Shown: positions 57,301-64,000 of the stretch, piece by piece
Position numbering within the stretch: position 1 is the first letter of the stretch
How the letters are laid out: every line of letters begins with the position of its first letter
NCBI RefSeq assembly: GCF_032854445.1
Contig: NC_088296.1
Coordinates: 23,383,604 to 23,447,603 of the forward strand
Origin: Liolophura sinensis
Lineage: Eukaryota; Mollusca; Polyplacophora; Chitonida; Chitonidae
DNA: 64,000 bases
Direction: 5' to 3'
Notes under the pieces: model-generated
The model's input: the letters and a program-made list of their open reading frames with translations, nothing else
The model's database searches: none
Told to the model about the DNA's origin: nothing
Translations under genes and position numbers: made by a program

Positions 57301-57821
57301 CTGTTGTTTTGGTACTTTCACTGGTAGGAGTGTAAGCCGACGTTGGTGTTACAGTAGTACTCTGTGTTGTCTGCTTTCCTTGCGCTGCTGTGCTAATCAT
57401 TTGGTTTGTTACCGTACTTCCACCGAAGCAGGAGTAAGCTGATGTTGACATTACAGTAATGTTCTCTTCTGCCGTATTTTGAGCCATCTGGGTTGGAACG
57501 GTAACAGAACTAGTGGAGTTGGCGTTGGCATTACAGCAATGCTCTGACTTGCCGTATTTAGAGCCAGTTGGATTTGTAAGTGATAAGTTGGTGTTTGCAT
57601 TACTGTAACGCTCTGTTTTACTGTAGTTTGAGCCAGTTTGATTGATAAGTCATATTTTTGTGTTGGCGTTACCATAATGCTCTGACTTGCCGTGTTTTGA
57701 GCCAGTTGGATTGATATTGGAGTTTGGGGTATGATAAGAGTTGTCTGTATGATTGGGAATAAAGCTGATGGAGTAGAAGTTACATGCATGGGTGGCGCCA
57801 AGGTTGTGCCCCTACAAGAAT
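57301..57821 (-). CDS. Thr/Ser/Gln-rich repeat exon (mucin-like)
   Basis: Acceptor is a long T run then ACAG; donor ACAACAG|GTAAGA. Encodes at least three diverged repeats of about 25 residues with the core LAQNTASQSIMVTPT, then a frame change near 57510 into TQMAQNTAEENITVMSTSAY and a Thr-rich end. High Thr/Ser content suggests O-glycosylation. Confidence 0.5.
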
Positions 57822-57832
57822 CTGTAAAAAAA

Positions 57833-57899
<67 letters not shown>

Positions 57900-60224
57900 C
57901 CAAACAAAAAAAAACATTGGTATATATATATATATATATATATACCAATGTTTTTTTTTGTTTGGTTCTAAGGACATGCATCTGGCAAGCAACAATAACG
58001 AATTAAAGCTAGATTCAAGCATGTTTTATACGATGGCTGTCATATCCATACGTGGAAGAAACCAAAGGGTCCAAGGTAAACCTCATACTTTTTATCAACT
58101 AAATGGAAGTAGCTGACAAGTAAACTGACATGTCACGCGTTGCTCACAGACAGGCATACCACACACTAGTTATAGACAAGTGGTTTTCAAGGAGCGTTAG
58201 TCTGCGAGAAACTGAACGGGAGTAATTTGAAAAAAGTGATCCGACTGTTATTAAGCTTAAGTATGCACGTGTTTAGATTATACAGACAAGATGTGTTGTA
58301 AGCTTTATCAAAATCTTGGCAGAAGTGCATGGACAAAATCTGAACACATGGAATGCGCAGCTGCACAAAGTCCTAACTAGGAGTAATTATAAAAACAATT
58401 ACCCGATTACTATTAAAGTTAAGCATACACAGCATAAGATGATAGACAACATATTTCATCGAAACCGATGCAGTAGTTTCGTAAGAGGTGAACAGACAGA
58501 CACACATGGTGATTCCAACATATCCTTCCTCGCTGAATTCGTTGAAGAGGGTATAAATATGCAAATAATCTACCAAACTGAGCGTCTGGTGTATGTTTCT
58601 GCACTGGCTGTACCGCGAATAAGGCAGCCCTAACCACCTCTCCCTTTGCCCCAAGGGAGCGTACCAATCTGCGCACGTGCACTTGCCGGACTGACATTCT
58701 GCTCCTAATCCACAAATGTCGTTCACAACACAGAAGCCCCCGAGTTCTTTTTGCCCAGCTTTAATGCACCAAAACCCGTCAGACGTGGGCCGGAAATTGG
58801 CATGGCACTCGCACACGTTGGTTGTCGAGTTACACAAAGACTGCAAAGGCAGACATGTCGTGGTGCGTTACATGCTTCTCCAATAAGACTGACTGTCAAA
58901 AAGGAAATATCCATGTAGCCAATAAAATGACGTCACAGAGCGACATGTTCATTTCACACATTCAAGGAGATGTCGCCTGTATTCGACAAGTCAAAAATGA
59001 TAAAACATATACTACTGACAGTACTGATAATAAATTTAAAAATCACACATAAAACAAACAAAATTACATTCCAACAATATAGATAGTGAAGGTCACTGGA
59101 CAATCACACAAGCGGGGGCGGGTTTCATGAAGTTCACTTAAATAAGTTTACCCCTAAATACCACGACGACGTATGCTATAGAGATATAAAGAACACTTAG
59201 CTGGGGGTCTTAGCACTAAGTATTCTTCATGAAACCTGCACCAGAGTTTGCATAATGAAAAAATTACATCTGTATGAAACTAAATATGCTTTATTGTTTT
59301 CATGTATATTACGTAGGGGAAAAATGAATGGCATTACCTTTTTCAGTTAAAGATTGCGGGAGTTCAGTGACTCCATTGATGATGTAAGCATTTGCAAATA
59401 TTTATATGAAATAGTAAATCGTACTTTTTTGACATTTGTTCTTACTATTCCCGAAATGCCCCTCTTCACACTTGCAGATGAAGTTATTACAACCACTTGT
59501 AAGATTGTTCTCCACCAATATGTTGTGCATATGTGTACGTCACATGTTTGAAGGTTGGTCAGTAGCTGGCCAAAGGCCGGTGGTTTAGCCCGGGTAATCT
59601 TGTTTCCTCCACTCACTGAATACGCCGTTACACAAAAATCAAATAAATCAATCGATATATGCCCAGAAAGGCAATCAAAATGAAAGTAAGACACAATCAC
59701 CAATTTTCTCCCTCCAATTTTCTCCCTCCTCCTAGCCTCTGGCAAACACGACGAAAAGGATTCTTATAGCGGAAGTAACTAATATAATAGCTCACAAGTG
59801 GCTCGGACACGACCTTATTCGTAAAGGCCTCTCCGAACGTGAGAGGAAAGCTCCGCAGATGAGTAAAGGTAAGATATTCATGTGTTCGGGGTAAAGCACC
59901 AGTCAGATAAAAAAAATAAAAAGGAAAGAAACAAATATTTGTAAGCGTGACGACACAGCAATGATAAACTCATTCCGTTTGTTACATGGTTACCTAGAAA
60001 GTTACAGATGATTCATTTGAAGACAAAATACATCCCACATTGGAAAATTACATCAGGTAGACCGTCTGACGTTCGATTCACACACTCAACCCCAACCACC
60101 AAAGCAAAAACGTGTAGCATTAGAACTGGTATGACCAATTCGATAGAGTGGCAGACATACCTTCAGTGATGTATACCAAAGAAGCGACGATCAAAATGCA
60201 TGTAAATTTCATCCAGACAGGCAT
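57301..60224 (-). CDS. Putative secreted EB/EGF-like protein with Thr-rich repeats (partial model)
   Basis: Pieces on one strand: a signal-peptide exon (60161-60224), a Cys-rich piece near 59430-59500, an EB/EGF-like exon near 58665-58905, and a Thr/Ser/Gln-rich exon (57301-57821). Cys-rich EB modules with a mucin-like tail are common in secreted or single-pass invertebrate proteins. The exons could belong to one gene, but phases do not all fit and two frame changes are needed (near 58830 and near 57510), so it may be decaying. No membrane segment or end was identified; the gene may continue below 57300. Function unknown. Confidence 0.5.
57826..57895. repeat. A run and (TA)n tract
   Basis: About 24 A bases then about 22 TA units, directly beside the acceptor of the Thr-rich exon (minus strand) and joined to a perfect palindrome. 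Confidence 0.9.
57896..57969. repeat. 74-bp perfect palindrome
   Basis: AGAACCAAACAAAAAAAAAC, ATTGG and a TA tract, then the exact complement back to TTTGGTTCT. Arms of 37 bp without a loop can form a cruciform or hairpin. Confidence 0.9.
58665..58905 (-). CDS. EB/EGF-like exon, frame change near 58830
   Basis: From acceptor TTGACAG the frame gives SLIGEACNAPRHVCLCSLC. A shift of one or two bases near 58830 leads to NSTTNVCECHANFRPTSDG, FWCIKAGQKELGGFC and GLGAECQSGKCTCADW, with possible donor GATTG|GTACGC. Alternatively the exon starts at 58840 after TTTGCAG. The Cys pattern fits EB modules. Confidence 0.52.
59425..59510 (-). CDS. Cysteine-rich module fragment
   Basis: Reads ENNLTSGCNNFICKCEEGHF then GNSKNKCQK, followed by a possible donor AAA|GTACGA. 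The spacing C-x4-C-x-C-x11-C resembles an EB/EGF-like half module. No good acceptor is visible upstream; a SINE-like stretch lies just beyond at 59570. Confidence 0.45.
59565..59662 (+). mobile_element. Second SINE-like family, fragment
   Basis: GCCGGTGGTTTAGCCCGGG, CCTCCACTCACTGAATACG and tail ATCAAATAAATCAATCG; related in its tail to the main SINE but different in the body. Confidence 0.45.
60161..60224 (-). CDS. Signal-peptide exon
   Basis: ATG at 60224 (a second at 60212): MPVWMKFTCILIVASLVYIT, a basic residue then a hydrophobic core, ending GAAG|GTATGT in phase 1. This is the usual phase for signal exons that feed EGF or EB modules. Confidence 0.6.
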
Positions 60225-60302
60225 TCTATAGAGATAAAGGATACAAAAGTGTTTAACATTGCTAACTGTTAAAGTTATGTCATCATAAAAGTATTTATAA
60301 TC

Positions 60303-60362
60303 GTTTTTTATTGATTTATTTGATTGGTGTTTTACGCCGTACTCAAGAATATTTCACTTTGC
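60303..60362 (-). mobile_element. SINE tail fragment
   Basis: Reverse: TGATTTATTTGATTGGTG to GAATATTTCACTT. Confidence 0.75.
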
Positions 60363-60747
60363 CATAGTTGGCCCTATTATAAATCAGATAGTTCTAACTG
60401 TGTAATTTTGAAAGAGCAACTCGTCTTCCTTTATGCCGTATGTGAAACAAAACGTATGAAACTGATCTTACCTGCTCTTTACTTGTAACAGAAATGCTTG
60501 TGGGATGTTATTGGGCGGATTTCTGTTCGACTGTCCTTAAGTTTCTCGCTGGAATACCGCAGGAAGTTATACCCTTTCAATCCAAGCTTAACATCCTTAC
60601 CAACGAGTGTTTTTATATATTTGGCCCCGTTCTAATCACCCCACAATGTATTCCGAATTTTGACAAGTCTCCGTGATATCTTTAAATCTCAAAACTATCA
60701 TATATCACTATAACGACAGGTATACTAGGCTCAGATCTTCCTGTACA

Positions 60748-61016
60748 ACTGGGGCCTCCGTGGCTCAGTCGGTTAGCGCGCTAGCGCAGCGTAATGACCC
60801 AGGAGCCTCTCACCAATGCGGTCGCTGTGAGTTCAAGTCCAGCTCATGCTGGCTTCCTCTCCGGCCGTAAGTGGGAAGGTCTGCCAGCAACCTGCGGATG
60901 GTCGTGGGTTTCCCCCGGGCTGTGCCCGTTTTCCACCCACCATAATGCTGGCCGCCGTCGTATAAGTGAAATATTCTTGAGTACGGCCTAAAACACCAAT
61001 CAAAAAAAAAAAAAAA
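60748..61016 (+). mobile_element. tRNA-headed SINE, full length
   Basis: Best copy. It opens GGGGCCTCCGTGGCTCAGTC with an A-box-like GGTTAGCGCGCTAGC and a B-box GAGTTCAAGTCCAGC. The body runs to CCGCCGTCGTATAAGTG, and the tail GAGTACGGCCTAAAACACC to an A run. It serves as the reference for the other copies below. Confidence 0.9.
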
Positions 61017-61019
61017 TCC

Positions 61020-62165
61020 TGTACAACTAAAACAGAACTCAAATATTGTTTTACTGGATATCTGCGTTCAACATAATTGCCTGCTTTTGCTTTTACATGT
61101 TTTCCTTACCATATGCCTCTGGTAACCGGAAAAATTAGGTAGATTGTTGTTTCTACAACAGAAAACTGGACTAAAAAAATTCAAAATTTCTAAACACCTG
61201 GTAAATACGCTTACCCAAAATTGTCCTTCCAGATTCCTAGAGCACGTTTATATAGTCCTGTACCTCTGATGAAGATGTTTCCGAATTAACACATGTTCAC
61301 CTTATTGTGCTTTTAAACCAAACGACGATGGCTTCACGCGTCAAGAAAGCGCGCTGTGATTACGCCAAAGCAATACATGTAACTTCCCTGTTTTTAAAAA
61401 AAAGAACAACATTCGTTGCCACTCCCCATGTTAAATGACAACAGGTTTTAATTTAAAGCGGAAAGTAACAGTTTGGCCATTATCTCATGTACCTGTGACT
61501 TTAAACACATACACCCTCTTGCACTTCTGTGTCGTATTCCCGGGTTGTTCAGGCATATATTGGGTGTGTACGTGCTCAATTTTACGTTGCCCAGGCGATT
61601 GTGACCAAGGTGCTGCTTTAGACATGAGAACATTAGCCTGGTCTCAGTCATATTTACATTAGTAAGATCATCTATCTTGTGGCAAATCTGATTTTTAAGT
61701 ATAACTCACACTACAATTTCTCTTAAGCAACCCTCATTCCACACTCATCCCGTAGTGACCAATGCTATAAACATATTACAAATGAAAAATTTGATTTTGT
61801 GTAAGCATTAATGTTTGCTCGAAGAATCTGCGATTATTGACTTAATATAGGTATTAAAATATACGGTGGATACTTTTGCCGCGTATTAAACAATTGACAA
61901 TTTTATACCGAACCCGTTCGTCAAAACAGACATTCGTCTAAAAGATTTGAACCGGAGTGAACGTTCCAGGCCAATAATCGACAGATCAATTCGCAAAACG
62001 AAACGTAATGACCCAGGAACCTCTACTTCATTTCTAATATTTTTAACCTATAATGGTTTCCCACGCTAATCAACTACATGTGACAAAGATGTAAATTTGC
62101 CTTCATATATGTGCAATGTTCTCGATTTTTAAGGGACCACCAACGACGTAGGCTACGTGGCTGTT
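61020..62165. other. Upstream of MFS locus C, no gene seen
   Basis: No match to MFS exons 1 or 2 was found on either strand by eye. Confidence 0.45.
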
Positions 62166-62170
62166 TCAAG

Positions 62171-62853
62171 AGTATGCGTGGAAGTACTACCGAAGAAACA
62201 CACCGGGAAACTCGTCAGACTCTATCTGATTCTTGCCTGCTTTGGGAAAACATACTTCGCTGATGTGATGGAAATATTTTTTACGAATGACTTGACAGGG
62301 CTTTTCATGTCTATTGCTGCTGGCTCTGTTATGGTTTATGGCACTTGTTTTGCATTCCTGTGTGAGCTATCAACAAACAGTGGGTATATTGCACCAGAAG
62401 GTGAAACGAATAGTGATAAAGAAGAGGACAAGACTGGTATTTCAGGATTAGATATGCTCAAATCGCCATTTTTCCACGCCACTTTCTGGCCATCGGCGGT
62501 TTACTACGGCTGCTGTTACGCCTGCGTGAACAACATGTGTAAATACTTCGTTCTTCTAAATCGCTGTTTTCATTGGGATCGGAATGGCTCCTGGTCTCTC
62601 AATCCCAGTTTCAATGTTACTCCTACGCTCTGGTCGTCTACCCTACAGCACTATCACGGGATGTTTCTACGCCATCACTGGCATCGGTCAAATCTTCTTC
62701 CAGGTTATGATCGGCATCTTTTATGACCACGAGATAGACAAGCTGGGGTTACGCGACAGGAGATGTTTTGGACGAAACTGTTTCTTTTAGGCGTTTGTGA
62801 TTTTACTGGGTACTTCTGTAGTTATTTCTTTTACCAAATTATCAAGAGTTTAG
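62171..62853 (+). pseudogene. MFS locus C, internal deletion and stop
   Basis: Begins near VCVEVLPKKHTGKLVRLYLI, matching the last exon of locus A. A Glu/Asp/Lys-rich loop (TNSDKEEDKTG) follows, then MLKSPFFHATFW. After CVNNM about 70 residues are missing, and the frame changes to AVFIGIGMAPGLSIPVSMLL, continuing to GIFYDHEIDKLGLRDRRCFG. TAG at 62788-62790 replaces the Trp of FYW in locus A; the frame then runs to TAG at 62853. No first exons were found upstream. Confidence 0.76.
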
Positions 62854-62859
62854 CGTCCA

Positions 62860-63460
62860 GTTATGTACGTCCTAAGGGAGGGTCAGAGACAGTTTAACTC
62901 CAGCGCATTGCCACGAAACTGCGATAATTCTTGTATAAAGTGATACCATTATGGAGAAACAGAATTTTTGAATGGAAAGTGATATTTTTCTCTCGTAATT
63001 GCTAAAGAAATGCATTTCTGTTCTTGAAAATGGTTTTGAAGGTTGAATAAAAGAGAATTCTATTTTCAAAGAGTTACTGTTGATATTAACAGATACTTTT
63101 AAGAACTGGTTTTTCCTAGACTTATGAAGTCGGGGCGCGCAACAGTATCTGGGACCCACGATAAACACGCAAAAAATGTAAGCATTTACCACCTAAGTAA
63201 CACTGATCATCTTTCATACTGCTCATTGAGGGGAGGTCAGACTATTTTGCAACAACAAGGGTTAAGAAAAAAAAATCTCTTTTTTGAGCCTTTGAAAAAT
63301 TCCTTCCTGTACGTTCAAAAAAACTGTTCCTGAATGCGACAATGGAAGGTAAAATATTCTTTTTTTCACAAACGCGAAAAAAAGACTAAACATCATGGGT
63401 TCTAATCACCTCCCGTAATAATGTTCTCGTGCACTGAGGTCAGTGGGTCACAGCGAGTCC
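62860..63460. other. No gene seen
   Basis: AT-rich 3' flank of MFS locus C with several A and T runs. Confidence 0.45.
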
Positions 63461-63461
63461 C

Positions 63462-63630
63462 AAGTCTATAGGCTAAGTCTATAGGCTAAGTCTATAGGCT
63501 ATAGGCTAAGTATATAGGCAAAGTCTATAGGCTAAGTCTATAGGCTATAGGTTAAGCCTATAGGCTAAGTCTATAGGCTATAGGTTAAGTCTATAGGCTA
63601 AGTCTATAGGCTGAGTCTATAGGCTAAACA
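63462..63630. repeat. 13-15 bp repeats of AGTCTATAGGCTA
   Basis: About 13 units, with some TATAGGCTATAGG doublings. Confidence 0.9.
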
Positions 63631-63754
63631 GGGACGGATTCAAGCAAAGGTGCCATTTCTGAATCATACGTGCAAATAAACAAAAATATGGTGGCAGTGA
63701 AGCCTATTTGTTTATTGATTTGGCTGATGTGTATAATGTATCCAGTTCGCTGGA

Positions 63755-63825
63755 ATTCAGGGCAAAAGCCCCTAGGACACAAGCCCCGTGAACAGAAGCC
63801 CCGGTGACGAAAGCCCCGTCATCTT
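63755..63825 (+). repeat. GAAAAGCCCC-type repeats, possible transposon end
   Basis: GGGCAAAAGCCCC, GACACAAGCCCC, AACAGAAGCCCC, GACGAAAGCCCC at about 15-bp steps. Such runs mark ends of some non-autonomous DNA transposons in marine invertebrates (recalled, not checked). Confidence 0.5.
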
Positions 63826-64000
63826 AATTAGTACAGAAAACATATCCGACAGTCCAACAAACATGATGTTAAATATTTGTTGACCGGAATTCATATAGCG
63901 TGACCTTGTTTTCCATCTAAAGCTTTGTCATCAAAGCGTATCCCAGCCTGTAACTCGGGCTCTACAACTTTCCTTTTATAAGTGTTGTATCGCCAAAATG

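Noticed and set aside
60748-60850. tRNA gene
   Set aside because: The tRNA-like A- and B-box part belongs to the head of a SINE, and its body and tail follow directly.
61321-61431. Small basic peptide gene starting MASRVKKARC
   Set aside because: It has no homology, no context and no splice or polyadenylation support.

Overview
The window is animal nuclear DNA: long introns with GT/AG junctions, no operons, and about two dozen copies of one tRNA-headed SINE that ends in AAATAAATAAAT. The SINE type, other SINE tails, minisatellites, decayed LTR and LINE pieces and a dead Polinton fit a marine lophotrochozoan. A mollusc, perhaps a bivalve, is my best guess, but species cannot be read from the window.

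Two membrane-transporter families dominate. SLC6 (Na+/Cl- coupled transporter): a complete 13-exon gene on the minus strand (36744 down to 17888) assembles without a break into 586 codons. A paralog on the plus strand at the left edge (1579-4757) keeps only the last four exons and carries two stop codons. MFS (distantly like nodulin-like/NFD4/MCH1 transporters): three loci, all damaged. Locus A is minus 13783-7829, with good first exons and two frameshifts in the last. Locus B is minus 50084-45178, broken. Locus C is plus 62171-62853, with an internal deletion and a stop. SLC6 and MFS pieces alternate along the window, which suggests duplication and inversion of an SLC6+MFS block.

Layout: 0-5 kb SLC6 pseudogene; 5-7.8 kb repeats; 7.8-13.8 kb MFS locus A, its large intron holding a 129-bp satellite; 14.3-14.8 kb a 16-bp minisatellite; 17.9-36.7 kb the intact SLC6 gene, with SINEs, a MITE and two partial exon-duplication arrays in its introns; 37.0-41.3 kb a decayed Polinton/Maverick (plus-strand DNA polymerase B, minus-strand capsid-type genes); 42.4-43.6 kb a 49-bp minisatellite; 44.2-44.9 kb a 45-bp array; 45.2-50.9 kb MFS locus B, overlapping a 4.4-kb imperfect palindrome with a 56-bp satellite at its centre; 51.6-52.65 kb a gag-protease fragment of an LTR element; 53.6-54.1 kb a LINE tail; 57.3-60.2 kb exons of a secreted, cysteine-rich EB/EGF-like protein with a Thr-rich repeat region (minus); 62.2-62.85 kb MFS locus C; 63.4-63.8 kb short repeats.

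The most useful results are: the by-hand reconstruction of the SLC6 gene, whose sodium-1 and chloride ligand positions are unusual; tandem copies of one splice acceptor and of one TM7 exon inside the same gene; and the palindrome centred on a satellite. Everything was read by eye. Exon edges can be off by a base or two, and family assignments rest on remembered motifs, not searches.
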